64,000 nt of DNA from Carettochelys insculpta (lineage: Eukaryota; Chordata; Testudines; Carettochelyidae): assembly GCF_033958435.1 (NCBI RefSeq), contig NC_134137.1, positions 250,216,501 to 250,280,500 of the forward strand. Direction: 5' to 3'. Shown here piece by piece: positions 10,442-20,797 of this stretch (positions are counted from its first letter, which is position 1; each line of letters begins with the position of its first letter). The translations under genes and the position numbers were made by a program. Below the pieces are notes generated by a model. It was given only the letters and a program-made list of their open reading frames with translations. It ran no database searches and had not been told where the DNA came from.

Positions 10442-11189
10442 TCACCCCACAGCCTGGTCAAAATGGGCCTGCAGGGCCTCCTGTACCCGGATCCCCGCGT
10501 GGTCGGCTTGGTGGCTTGGGGTGGTGGCTGGCTGGGGGTAGGCCATGCCAACCTCCACAGCCCAGCCCTGCAGAAAGGCCTCCCCCTTGCTCGCCACCAG
10601 GTTGTGGAGTGCACAGCATGCGCCCACAACCTGGGGGATGTTGGGGAGCCCTGCATCCAGGCGGGTGTGGAGGCACCTTCAGCAGCCTTTGAGACAGCCA
10701 AAATTCCACTCAACCACCTGGTGCGCATGGTTCAGGTGAGTGTTGAACCCTGTTGGCTGGCGCTGAGGTGGCCCTTGTAGGGGCGCATAAGCCAGGGCTG
10801 GAGAGGGTAGGCTGTAACCACTACGAGGGTAGGCTGTAACCACTACGAGGGATCTCCCGCTGGGGGATGTAGGTCCCCACCTCCAGCTGGCGGCACAGGC
10901 CCGAGTTCCTAAAAATGCAGACGTTGTGGGTGCTGCCAGGCCAGCCAACATATATGTCCTGGAAGTGGCCCCGGCTGTCCACCATGACCTGGAGGACCAC
11001 CAAGTGGTAGCCCTTCCTGTTCCGGAAGCATCCTCCACTGTGCTCCGGGGCGCGAATTGGGATGTGGGTGCCGTCCAGTACCCCAAAGCAGTTGGGGAAC
11101 CCCAGGCCAGCAAACCCCACGATGGCTGCATCCAGGTCCCCGAGCTGCACGAGCCTGAGGAGCAGCAGAGCGATCAGCGCACGGACCAC
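10442..11189 (-). pseudogene. Harbinger transposase exon 2 (DDE domain), frameshifted
   Basis: Read on the - strand from 11189: VVRALIALLLLRLVQLGDLD, then GFPNCFGVLDGTHIPIRAPE, CFRNRKGYHLVVLQVMVDSR and DIYVGWPGSTHNVCIFRNSG. GVLDGTH carries the first catalytic Asp and GWPGSTHN marks the second block of the DDE_Tnp_4 family (HARBI1-like). After a frameshift it continues with SGYSLPSPALAYAP (degraded GYP block), LNHAHQVVEWNFGCLKGC (the catalytic Glu block, VVE) and VVGACCALHNLVASKGEAFL to the end. The frame break coincides with a 22-bp tandem duplication at 10805-10848. Nearly all of the domain is present. Confidence 0.88.
10805..10848 (+). repeat. 22-bp perfect tandem duplication in transposase exon 2
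   Basis: Two identical 22-bp units starting GGGTAGGCTGTAACCACTAC. Since 22 is not a multiple of 3, the duplication shifts the transposase frame between the second and third catalytic blocks. Confidence 0.95.
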
Positions 11190-11326
11190 CTGCCAGGAGA
11201 GGACATGAGCACCCATGAGGGGAGTGCAGGGTGTGTCTGGCTCCCCCCCGCCTCCCAGAATCCCCCCTCCCCCAGCCACCCTCCCCTCGACCCTTCCCCC
11301 AGGGGTCCCCTCCCCCGCCTTCTTAC
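11190..11326 (-). other. 137-bp intron of the Harbinger transposase
   Basis: On the - strand, GTCATTGAG is followed by GTAAGA (donor at 11326) and the intron ends TCTCCTGGCAG (acceptor at 11190). Both junctions are phase 0. A second Harbinger copy has a donor (GAAGTAAGT) at the equivalent VVMIEV position near 27757, which supports this as a real intron of the element. The intron is G-rich and the reading frame does not continue through it. Confidence 0.75.
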
Positions 11327-11690
11327 CTCAATGACGACGGCCCCAATGGCGGCCTTGCCCACACTGAACTGCTGTCCTACGGATCGGTAGCTGTCTGGAG
11401 TGGCCAGCTTCCAAGCAGCGATGCCAACCCACTCTCGATGGTGAGGGCCGCATAGGGGTGTCCTGGTGCCGCAGGGCAGGAGTGAGCCGCTGGCAGAGCT
11501 CGAGGAACGTCTGCCGACTCATCCGGAAATTCCAGAGCCAGCGGTCGTCGTCCCACTCCTCGAGGACCAGCCGCTCCTACCACTCCATGCTGGTGGGGTA
11601 CCTCCATAGGTGGCAGCGCACCCGGCAGGGGAGGAAGGGAGCCCTGGACGGCCTCATGATGGTCTAGGGTGGCTCCTTCATCCCCCAAAG
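11327..11690 (-). pseudogene. Harbinger transposase exon 1, frameshifted
   Basis: Read on the - strand, it contains FRMSRQTFLELCQRLTPALR followed by HQDTPMRPALTIESGLASLL, then ATDP and GPSS before the donor. The matching part of the 27 kb copy reads NVRMTHQTFKDLCHWLT and VQKRVAITL. This is the N-terminal helical region of Harbinger transposase that precedes the DDE domain. At least two frameshifts separate its pieces (GPRGVGRRPLALEFPDES is an out-of-frame reading of WDDDRWLWNFRMS), so no single open frame exists. The start codon could not be fixed. Confidence 0.75.
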
Positions 11691-13107
11691 AGGAGAGCTT
11701 GTCTTCCAGGAGGTGCTGGGCGGCCTCCTCCATGCTGCTGAGCAGGACAGCCCCTGCCTCAGAGATAACCCTGAGGGCTTCTGGCTGCTGCTGCTACTGC
11801 TGCAGCTGGGGGCTGATGCTTCATGCATGGGGTCTGCAACCTGTTGTTGGCTCTGCGGACCTCATGCTGTGCAGGCCGAGTGTGTCTGGGAGGGACCCTT
11901 TAAGGGAGTGGCTTGCTGTAGCCCCGGAAGGGCTAGTCCGCCCTGTGACCTTGTCTGCAGGCTTTCCTAGCCCCCTTATTCCGATTGGGGCTGGTTTTGT
12001 GTGTAGACGCTCCCCTGTGGGGCCCATTTCGATGTATTGCTTTGTCGATGGCACCAGCCCCAGAGGGCACGTGGATGCTATGTGTTGAAATAACTTATTT
12101 TGATTTTGCTATGTTGAAATAAGCTATTTTGACACAGCATCCCAGTGTAGACGTAGCTTCTGTGAGCTAAATACTTACTCTCTCTGTGCTTCAGTTCCAT
12201 ACATATCAAATCTCCTACCCCACTGAAAATTCTATTTTTAAACGTAATGTATGTATTCAGCATAAAATATGAATTTTAGGGTTGCTGTCTTTTAGGATGC
12301 TGTACAGAAGTTGAATCATTCCACATTCTCTGACAGCTCATGAATTAGCCTAAGAAGTACTTTAGTTGAATTCCAGCCCTTTCCCAATGTCCTCTTCTCC
12401 TTCCTTCCCTTTTGCACATCTCACATACTTAGCACTGTGACATGATAATTCTTCCATGTAGCTCACATGTTCAAATGGGTGCGTCTTTGACTAGTTTTGC
12501 AGTTTGTTCCTATGGAGGCTGCTGCTGGCCTATGCTGACTGAATGGAAAGGTTTTTGCTTGTATTGTGTCCATGCTTGCTTCTTTCTTGTTCCTTTTGTT
12601 TGCTTTGACTGTGGTTTTGTTTGTAAATCCTTTACTTTGAAGGAGCTCCATCTTTCCTACCCGGCTATAGTAACCAAAACCATGTGTGATCTTTTCTCAT
12701 CCTTCTAATATAGTATATTTATCTCTTCGTCTCTCTAGAGTCTCCTCCAACCCATCTGGAGGAATGATTCTTTCTCTTCCTGAGTCTGTCTAGATGCATA
12801 AAGTGGCATGTGATGTGTGGACCTGGAGCAATGACCAGATTTATCTAACATATGTATTTGTTTCATGGTGAGGGCAAGAGTAGCTAACTCAGAAGAGGAG
12901 TTAATTCAGGTAAGGTAGGCATCAGCAGGGAGTGGAGTCCCAAGGAACAATGATAAACAGAAAACTCCTTTGTGGTCAAGTTGTACTCTTTATTTTATAT
13001 ATATATAATATAAAAATGTTTTCCAAAAAGAATTATAATGTTCTCTGTATGTTTCTCTTTTAAAAGATCACAGGTAAACAACAATAACAATTTTCTTTCC
13101 ATTGTAG

Positions 13108-13236
13108 GTTTGCAACACAACTACAGACCGGAAACATGCAGATACGTCTTTAGAGAAGTATGTCACAGAACCAGTAATGAACATTGTGAGTGGCTTCTTC
13201 AATTCTCCATTTTCAGATAACAGCACCAGCCTCCAG
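13108..13236 (+). CDS. ITPR2: ITPR2 exon B (43 codons, phase 0/0)
   Basis: The acceptor is CATTGTAG after a T-rich tract and the donor is GTAAGA following CTCCAG. The exon encodes [20 protein letters not shown], then [20 protein letters not shown] and SLQ. It continues directly from exon A (DMAR then VCN, as in ITPR2). The [14 protein letters not shown] ending is the family's conserved helix before the QPVF segment. The reading frame needed lies in the middle of an ordinary-looking intronic region. The exon is recognised by homology and exact phase, because the flanking open frame is short. No frame damage is visible. Confidence 0.95.
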
Positions 13237-13850
13237 GTAAGAGCAAGGAAGACTACAGCCAATCTCTAATTCAGATAATTAATAAATCTTCTTCCATTCT
13301 CTGGATGGGAATGCTGCAACTTTCCTTCTTTATTTGCTCTCCCTCTCGTCATGATTCACACTAATGTGCCCTTGACAGAACATACTTCTGCTGTTCCTGA
13401 TGTAGCAAAGGACTCTTGCTCCACAGAGCTTTACATTTGACTTATGCATCTTCTTTGGGACTTTGTATGAATGATCACTTTATAAGATTGGGAAGTATTT
13501 TTTTTTTTTTTTTTATTTCTGAGGGAGAAAGTCTTTGTGGCCTAAGTTGGAAAGTTCCCCACATTTGGGGCCCAAGGAATCTCCCATTTTCTTTCCTGTG
13601 CAATATGCTATTTTGTTTCATATCTGTGGCAATTTTGACTGAGTAAGGAATGTGTGATTTGGCTCTTCTATAAGGATACCAAATTGGTTTATCTTGTATC
13701 CTGCACTGAAGAGTGACAAGGGGTTAACTGAGTTGTAATTTGAATATATGGGCTAAAAGTCATAGATGTAATTTGTGGTAGCAAAACCTAGGGTAATTGT
13801 CAGGGGATTTTAAAGTCTCTAAAATCAGCTGTTTGCCTTTTTGTTTTCAG
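13237..13850 (+). other. ITPR2 intron B-C (614 bp)
   Basis: Short intron between GTAAGA and TTTTCAG. It contains one poly-T run of about 16-18 nt near 13499-13516 and no recognised mobile element. Confidence 0.85.
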
Positions 13851-13971
13851 ACACATCAACCAGTTTTTATTCAACTGCTTCAGTCAGCTTTTAGAATTTA
13901 CAACTGTACCTGGCCGAATCCAGTACAGAAAGCCTCAGTGGAGTCATGTATCAAAACTTTGGCTGAAGTGG
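13851..13971 (+). CDS. ITPR2: ITPR2 exon C (40 codons plus 1 nt, phase 0/1)
   Basis: The acceptor TTGTTTTCAG has a good pyrimidine tract and the donor is GTAGGT. It encodes [20 protein letters not shown], then [20 protein letters not shown], and leaves one G that makes Ala (GCA) with exon D. The match is to ITPR2 rather than ITPR1 (VFRVYHCNW) or ITPR3. The spacing to exon B is only 614 bp, the shortest intron here, whereas the next intron is 12.2 kb. It is part of the cytosolic modulatory solenoid and no individual catalytic residues are expected. Confidence 0.95.
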
Positions 13972-14111
13972 GTAGGTGCCAAGTTTTTACTTCATTATTT
14001 CTCTTCTTTGTTTTAAACAAATCTGAGTTGGGATTGGTACGTTATTTTTTGGGTTGAAGCCTCTTGGAAACAGAGGCATGGAAACGACTAGGAAATTGTG
14101 TTATAATTTCA

Positions 14112-14345
14112 TAGGAACATAAGAATAGTCATACAGGGTGAGACCAAAGGTCCGTTTAGTCGGCCGCCAATAATGTCCTGTGCCAGATTCCCCACAAGGA
14201 ATTGGCAGAACAGGCAATCATCAAGTGATCCATTCCCTGTCACCCATTCCCAGCTTACTGCAAAAAGAGGCTAGGGACTCTTTTGCTGTCAGTCCTGTGT
14301 AATAGCCATTGATGAATCTATTCTTCATGAACTGTAAGTCTCAGA
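14112..14345 (-). mobile_element. CR1 LINE 3' end, antisense
   Basis: Begins GGAACATAAGAATAGTCATA and continues GAGACCAAAGGTCCGTTTAG, GATCCATTCCCTGTCACCCA and AATAGCCATTGATGAATCTA. This is the reverse complement of the same CR1 3' region found in sense orientation at 4300-4592. It is a truncated copy of about 230 bp. Confidence 0.88.
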
Positions 14346-15796
14346 AGCTCCAACTTCCAAGTTTCATTTTCTTCCCTCACATGTGACTCTGTCTCATTCA
14401 ATGGAGTTGTAAGGTGAATGGCATTGTTCAAAGGTGTACGTGAAAGTAGAATTAGACTTCAGGCAGAGGGTATTAATCTACACTATTAATTACATCATAA
14501 TCTTCTCTTATCAAAATGATCTTAAAACTATGTCAGACCATAGGCATTCTTATCATTGTGGACTCCCATCTGGGGTAAGGCAGAGCCTGTCATTGGAGGT
14601 GGTACATAGCTGTATCACCCTGGGAAATGTCTCAGGGAAAGAATAGTGGACCAAGCAACCAATGTTACCTCATTTATTCCCCTTTGCTCCTGTAGGAAGT
14701 TAATTTATTGCTGGCCTGACTCTCATGCTTGCTGAGTTGTCCTGGCCAGGGGTTTGAACCCCAAACTCTGCCAACCCCCTGACCTTCCCTGTTTGCTCTT
14801 TACTCTCATGCATAGGAAAAGGAGTAAGTAGGAGCCCTTACTTACCCCGGTCTGAGTAGCCTAGCTGCAGTGTACAGTGGAGTTGTATTCCACTGCTTGT
14901 GCTCCAAATCATCATTCAGTCTTTAAGTCAGCTACATAATTCAGTAGTGCTGAGACAGAATCTGTTAAGGGTTGGAGTATGTGACCCTTACTGACTTTGA
15001 AACCAAGGGGACTACTGCTATGAGTAAAGCCTCAAAAATAGCGCCACCCTACCACCAAACAAGTAAATGCTTCATCTATTAAAATCTACTAAACAATTAA
15101 TCCATAGCAATTACAAGTGTTAAAAAGAATTAAAATATCATGATTTATGCAGAAGATTGTAAATGTTGCTTCTGCAGGAATTTAATCCTAAAAAGAACTG
15201 TCACAACTATTTAGCTAACGGAGGCAAAGGTTCAGTTTTAGAGCCCAGTTTCCACAAAAAACATGGTTTTAAAATCTTACTTTGTGAAGGTAAAGGTCAT
15301 TTGAGGTAGAGCTTTCCTAAAAATGAGCAATTTTGATTGAAATTTCCCAAACACACTCTCTTTTGAAACCTGCTCAGCCAGAGCAGCCCAATCAGTTCTA
15401 TTATTCTAACCTCATTTTCTGTTGTTCCTCATTTTTGAGTAGTTTTGAAATCAAGCAGACAACTTGTGGACAAGAAGAATGAGAAGGGGAGGAACATAAT
15501 CAGGATGTCAGAAGTTTGACAAATATAGTTGAGGTTAATTTTTTTTTAAAAATATTTTAAAGGACACCACTGTTGGACAGTTGGGGCAACTGTAACGTTG
15601 CAACAACTGACTCTAAATTTAAGTTTCAGAAGTATTTTACAGTAGCTTCATTGAATGCTTTTGCCAATGCATCTCATTAACATTTTGTGTGAATTAGACC
15701 AGTAATTTAGTAGCAAACCATTTTTATTTCTTGTGGAAACTGATTGACCCATCTGACAGGAGAACTTAAAAACTTGTACAAATAACAAGGAGTCCT

Positions 15797-15862
15797 AAAT
15801 ACGTTAGTCCTACAAGACTGCTTGCTGTTTGTGAAGCTACCCCCTAACACAGCTACCCTTCT
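15797..15862 (+). mobile_element. Penelope-like element 3' fragment
   Basis: Contains CGTTAGTCCTACAAGACTGC, then TTGCTGTTTGTGAAGCTACC and AACACAGCTACCC, matching the end of the other Penelope-like copies here (GTTAGTCTxxAAGGTGCxACAGGACT, then GATACAGACTAACxxGGCTAC). A short internal deletion has removed the AAGGTGC part. Confidence 0.65.
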
Positions 15863-15996
15863 AAAAAGTGTAGATATTGTTTCTTATCCTGCTGATCAAA
15901 CAGCTTCAAATAGAGGGCCAAGTACTACAAACCCTTAAGTGCATGATTCCCCTGGTGGCAGTAATCCTTCCCTTTGTCCATCTTTCATTCCTAGTG

Positions 15997-16319
15997 CAGG
16001 TTGAAACTTTCTAGTCCAGCATCTTTGGGACCTGACCAGTGCTGAATGTGAGAATTTGCTGGAACACAGGAGGCTAATATTGTTAAGCACATCACCCCAC
16101 ACTCCCACTGCTTACTGGGCTCTTAGAAGACATTTAGAGCTAAATTACAGCTAAATAACACAGAAGATGGATATCCAGGACTGGTGGCTGTAAACAAACT
16201 TCATGGGACCAGAAGAAACTTGGCTGCACCCATAATAAGTGGTCATCCAGCTAACTAAATCATGCCGGATTATGGATGTTGCCATATAAGATAGTTCTGG
16301 ATTTGAGAAGTTCAACTTG
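15997..16319 (-). mobile_element. GTTGAAC-ended DNA element (copy 1, inverted)
   Basis: The ends CAGGTTGAAACTTTCTAGTC and GAGAAGTTCAACTTG are inverted repeats. Internally GATGTTGCCATATAAGATAG, CATGCCGGATTATGGATG and GTAAACAAACTTCATGGGAC are the reverse complement of the copies at 21872-22186 and 41211-41538. No coding capacity. Size and ends suggest a non-autonomous hAT-type element, but the class is inferred. Confidence 0.75.
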
Positions 16320-17849
16320 TATAAGCCATCAGAAGAATACTGCCTTTGGGAGGTGGAATCAAACAGGGATGGAACTAGAGGGCTGAAGCATTTTTGTACC
16401 ATAAAGTTACCTCCTGGATTAGTGTATTACCACTTGTTCAGATCTGTATTTGCAAAGAAAGAAGTTTGTGATGGATGAGGATCTATTTTGGTGGGGACTG
16501 AATAAGTGAAAGCAAAGGGGGCGGAAAATGAGAGCTTTCTGCAAATTGCTCAGTGTGTACATGCAACTGAAATTTAAACCTACTGTTGTATGCAGCGTTT
16601 GTATATGTGATGCTAAATCCTGCTGGCATTTCCGAAGTGTGTCTTCTGCACTAACTGAAGCCTCCTGTAGCCAAACTGAAATCTCTAGGTTTGCATGAAG
16701 GTAACAAAGGTGGATTTCGGCCTATTGGAAACGGATGAGCTGTGTGAGTAGGGGAAGAGAAGTGAGCCAAATTCTGACTCTCATAATCTCTGCACAAATC
16801 CCATGGAAGACAGTGGAGCAAATCCTGCATACTTGGCCCATGTAGGTTGCCTCATTGACGTCCAAGTACTTGTGTATGGTAAGGATTTGGGATTGTACGC
16901 TGTTGCTGTACTATTGAACTAAGCATGACCAGATTTTTCAGTTGCTCAGCAGCCACAATTGAAGCTAAATGTTCGGAAGGACTCAAAATCCACTTAAGCA
17001 TCTTCATACGGTGCTTGGTACTCAGGTGCTTCCATTGTGATGCTGTTTTGTTGCCTCGTATGGAGCATGAGCTCTTTGCAAAACCTTCCCCCAGAGGCAG
17101 TTGTGGACCACTTTTGACATTCTGATCCCTAGTGATAATGTACAGCGTATTCCTTTTCTCGTGTGTGTACTGCTCCATCAAGCACAAAATTCTGCTGCAT
17201 GTCCACAAGGGAAGATTAGATAAAGATTTCTTCATTAATACAAATTGCAATACCAGGCTCGACTTTAGGCTACACATATAAGCACTCATCTGTGTTTTTT
17301 TTTTTTTCTAAACTAAATGTTTGACAGGTTCAGTGTTAGGACCTTCATGCTTCACAGAATGGGCTTTCAAAAAACTCTGAAAAGATTTTGCCTATTTCAG
17401 ACCAAATGTGTACTAGGCAGTTTTACAGCAGAGACCAAAAGTGTTTGCTGCAAGAGAAGTTTAGTGTGGTGTTGAAAGAACAAACATATTTTTTATTAAC
17501 TTTTGTGTAGCCCTAGGTTCAGATTTCCTGGGCTATCAAAAATCCATGTCAGTAATACACTTTTAAAAGCCCTATTTCAGAGTAAGTTTAAGAAATGTAT
17601 GTTTATCTCAGTGCTTTCAAGTTACATTGCTGGCAGGTGGATGTAAGTATTGCTTTAAGAGTTCAAGATAGCTGCATTTGTTGTCATAAGAGTACTGATG
17701 GAATGTACGTGATCTTCCAGGTCAACCAAAGGCAAGCTTGCAAAAGCTAATTTTTTAGAGTGCTGAGGTTTCAGGTCCTCTTGACCACCAGGCAAAAACG
17801 TCATAAGTGTTTCTGACTTCACTTACTGCTCCTATCTCCAGGCAAAATA

Positions 17850-18052
17850 GACAAGAAGGCCTGTGGCACCTTATGAACTAACACATTTTTCGGAGCATGT
17901 TTTCGTGGGCAGAGACCCACTTTGTCAGATGCATGTGGGTCTTTGCCCATGAAAGCTTATGCTCCAAAAAATCTGTTAATCTACAAGGTGCCATGGGACA
18001 TCTTGTTGTTTTTGCAAATACAGACTAACATGGTTACCCCTCTAATACTTAT
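17850..18052. mobile_element. Penelope-like repeat, head-to-head inverted pair (1)
   Basis: The left arm (17850-17925, antisense) and right arm (17926-18052, sense) both carry TCTTTGCCCAxGAAAxC, CTCCxAAAAAT and GTTAxTxxAxAAGGTGCCA. The right arm continues to ACAGACTAACATGGTTACCC, CTCTAATACT. This sense-strand tail is the common end of reptile Penelope-like elements. Inverted terminal-repeat arrangements are usual for that group. Confidence 0.75.
17926..17964 (+). ncRNA. Degenerate hammerhead-ribozyme-like core in Penelope repeat
   Basis: CAGATGC takes the place of the CUGANGA box with two mismatches. Stem II is GTGGG with CCCAT (17935-17939 with 17946-17950), followed by GAAA. Then GC-TTAT-GC makes a very short stem III and TC the cleavage-site context (U16.1, C17). 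Penelope-like terminal repeats are known to carry short-stem-III hammerheads. This copy is probably inactive. Confidence 0.5.
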
Positions 18053-18410
18053 ATCCAGGCAGATTTGCTTGCCTTCAGTTCAGAAAGCAGCTGCAGGGAC
18101 TTGCCTCATTTTGTAGACCTTTCTCAGGTGCTAAGAGATTTAGGATGTGGAGTGCAAAAGTACCAAAACAACTTCAGTTCTTTTTTGCAGCAAAGTAGAA
18201 GTTTGCTTACAGTAGTGTAAATAATAATGCAAAACATAAATATGCAGTGGAATGCATCTTCAGTTCATATGGATTTTTGAGAAGCATTGCCACAGCATAT
18301 CACAGAGATGAGGAACTGATTTATCTGTATTATTACAAAGTAGTCATGTCTCCTTTTAAAAAAATCAAATTAGTCCTAGAAATGGCTAAAATATTTTCTC
18401 CCCATCACCA

Positions 18411-18464
18411 TAATATATATATGTTATATATTATAATGTAATATATATTTTATATATATTATAA
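18411..18464. repeat. AT-rich palindromic simple repeat
   Basis: Runs of (AT)n with a central TTATAATGTAA. Almost pure A/T and self-complementary over about 50 bp. Confidence 0.85.
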
Positions 18465-18588
18465 GTTTCTGAAATTGTGAATCTTTCAGAAAGCAGTAGA
18501 GGAGAAACTACTGAGAAAAGGAGCAATTGAATTTATTTCGGGTTAATTAATTCCCAATTTTCTGTTTCATATTTCATAATCCCTAAAA

Positions 18589-19050
18589 CAGAGGCGCTCA
18601 AACTTTTCTTACTGCATACCCTCTACCAGATTACTACTCTCCAAGTATCCTTACCCTTCTCAACACTGATACTTTGTGTGAGTGTCTGTCCATATTTCAT
18701 TGTTATATACAGATATATAGTAACATACAACTGACTATCTCACCATGCCCAGTTTCTGAGCTCCATTAGACTGGTTAATTGAACCCATGCTATAATCACT
18801 GGAGGTGTGGATTCTGTACGTCAGCATCTCTGTGTTCTCATTGGTACATCCTGAAGTATGTTAAGTACCATATTTTATATAACAAATTCCCACACAGGGT
18901 TTTAAAACTTCATGTGAGGACCCTATTATGAAAATGCAATAAATAAAGTAATTAATTAAACCCAGCATTGTGCAATTTCTCACATGTACCCCCAAAGGTG
19001 TCTTATGCATCCCCTGAGGTACACACACCAGAGGTTGGAAGTCCCTGCCC
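18589..19050. mobile_element. hAT-like element, CAGxGGxxCTCAAAC-type end
   Basis: The left end CAGAGGCGCTCAAACTTTTC and the reverse complement of the right end, CAGGGACTTCCAACCTCTGG, resemble the common CAGxGGTTCTCAAACTTT end of hAT non-autonomous elements. The inside is AT-rich with CATACCCTCTACCAG and ACCCCCAAAGGTGTCTTATG. There is no transposase, and the target duplication is not clear. Confidence 0.5.
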
Positions 19051-19762
19051 TGAAAGATTTGGTGGGCTTGAGGCCAGTCCTGACTTTCTTCATTTTAAAC
19101 AATCTAGTGAAATATCCATATTTCCACATGGAACATTGCAAGATGTCTCCCGTCCTCATCCCAAAGGGACTGACCAATAAACATCTACCTTCTGCTAACT
19201 ATTTTCCCATGTTCCACGACCCTGCCTTATACAGATTACGCAGGTAAAGAAGAGCATGTCTGGGTAATAGAGTCCAATCCTGCTTCCATTAAGCCGGGTG
19301 ACACAACCCACATTGATTTCCTGGTGTGGGATCAGACCGTTAGTGTCCAAGCTAAATGGTGTTCCAGAGTCCTTTTTCAAACAGTGAATGGTGCTGCTTA
19401 GTTAAGCAATGACTGTTAGGGCATAGTACTCCAATGCAAGCTATTCCTGCCTCTGCAAGGTATTGAGTAGCACACTGGCTAAACACTTATATATCATCCC
19501 CGCTGTCTGTAAAGTATTTGTTAACATTGTTCTGTATTTTCCTACCTGCAAGGAATCACAGATACTTGCTCTAGACACTCGGTTGACTTCAATGAGGTTT
19601 ATACAGCAGTTTTGCACTACGAACAGCATCTTTGCCAATCTATTTATAAAGATCCTTGTTACAGTTTTTATTATAAAGGTCTTAATTACAGCATATTCCT
19701 TAATCCTTGTATGCATCTTGTCGACATCTCGTCTTATTCCTGGTATGAAATCTCTACATATT

Positions 19763-20195
19763 GGCTATGTCTATACTGACCTCTTCCTTTCAGAAGGGGC
19801 ATGGCAATGAGCAAGGTCGGGAGATGTTAATGAGGCGCTTCCATGAATATGCAGCATCTCATTAGCTTAAAGGCAGCCACGGCAATTTGAAAGCGCCGCT
19901 GTCGAATCATGAGCTGCTTGCAAAGATGGAGGCCTTTCAAAAGGGCCCCCCCAGTCTTTGAAAGCCCCTTATTCCTAAAACTAAATAGGAAAAAGGAGCT
20001 TTTGAAGTCTGAGGGGTCCTTTCAAAAGGCCCCTATCTACACAGGCAGCACGCGATTCAAAAGTGGCACTTTCTAATTGCCATATGCTCATCATATGAAT
20101 GAGGCACTGTATATTCATGAAAGTACCTCATTAGCATCTTCCAGCCTCGCTCATTTCCGTGCCCCTTCTGGAAGGAAGGGGCTAGTGTAGACGCC
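19763..20195. mobile_element. Foldback MITE, GGCCATxTCTA family (copy 2)
   Basis: The left end GGCTATGTCTATACTGAC matches the reverse complement of the right end GCTAGTGTAGACGCC. Interior arms CAGAAGGGGCATGGCAATGA and TCCGTGCCCCTTCTGGAAGG pair. The interior closely follows 2146-2493 (AGCATCTCATTAGC, CCTTTCAAAAGG, AAAGCCCCTTATTCCTAAAA). It ends 5 bp before another MITE. Confidence 0.8.
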
Positions 20196-20200
20196 ACTCT

Positions 20201-20797
20201 TGTATGTCTATACAGAAAAGTTATTTTGAAATAATTTTCCTAGTGTCTACACAACTAAAGTGCTATTTTAAAGTAATTTAGAAATAGTGGTTGGCTTATT
20301 TTGAAATAGGTAAACATCATTCCATGAGAAATAGTACCTATAACAGACCCTCAACTTGTCGCAACACCCACGTGAGTCAAATTTCCTGTGTAATGCAGGG
20401 GAGCCAGGAAACGGCAGGGGGAACTGAGTGAGCAGAAGGTGCAGTGGTGCAGTTTCTCCCAGCTGGGAAAAACTGTGCTGCCGCATCTGTCTGCTGGCCG
20501 GGCTTCTCCCCTGCTTCCCCCAGCTGGGGGAGCAGAGGGCTAGCGTGCTTTCGATTTGAACTTAAGGTGTGTTAATGTGAGTTAAGCAGAAATCAAAATC
20601 ACACCTACTGGGGGGATTACTGTATTTCAACTTATTTCAAAATAGGGGCTGCTCAACAGGGAACCAGAGCCAGCCTATTTCAAAATAAGATGTAGTGCAT
20701 CCAATGGCTCTATTTCAAAATAGGCTGTACTGTGTGTAGACACCATACATTCTTCCGGAGTAGCTTATTTTGAAATAAGGCTGTTGTGTAGACATAC
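20201..20797. mobile_element. MITE with TTATTTTGAAATA subterminal repeats
   Basis: The left end TGTATGTCTATACAG and right end TGTTGTGTAGACATA are inverted. TTATTTTGAAATAA and CTATTTCAAAATAG occur repeatedly near both ends. Length is about 600 bp with no coding capacity. The GTCTAxAC end and palindromic subterminal repeats place it with the Harbinger-type MITEs of this window. Confidence 0.7.

Larger units (their letters stand above)
9261..12157. mobile_element. PIF/Harbinger DNA transposon, near full length, inactive
   Basis: The termini are inverted repeats: GGCTGTGTCTACACTA at 9261, and CAGTGTAGACGTAGC at the right, the reverse complement of GCTACGTCTACACTG. Between them lie a DDE transposase on the - strand with its own intron, and, facing it on the + strand, a candidate for the second Harbinger protein (Myb/SANT-like). 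This two-gene layout is standard for PIF/Harbinger. Subterminal TTCGAAGT motifs recur as in the other copies. It also holds a 157-bp segment matching host intron at 7735-7891. Frameshifts and stops make it dead. No clean 3-bp target duplication is visible at the ends. Confidence 0.88.
5523..13107 (+). other. ITPR2 intron A-B (7585 bp)
   Basis: Bounded by GTAAGT and TAG. The first 2.2 kb (5523-7730) shows no recognisable repeat and looks like ordinary single-copy intron. 7735-7891 is the ungapped partner of a segment inside the Harbinger element downstream. 8065-8340 is a repeat shared with 37975-38330. 8350-9235 may be the gag-like part of a retroelement. 9261-12157 is a dead Harbinger transposon. 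I see nothing specific in 12160-13107 apart from a short AT-rich tract near 12990-13017. Confidence 0.85.

Noticed and set aside
10821..11390. Long + strand frames opposite the transposase (e.g. 154 codons)
   Set aside because: Antisense shadow of the - strand Harbinger transposase, which has clear catalytic motifs.
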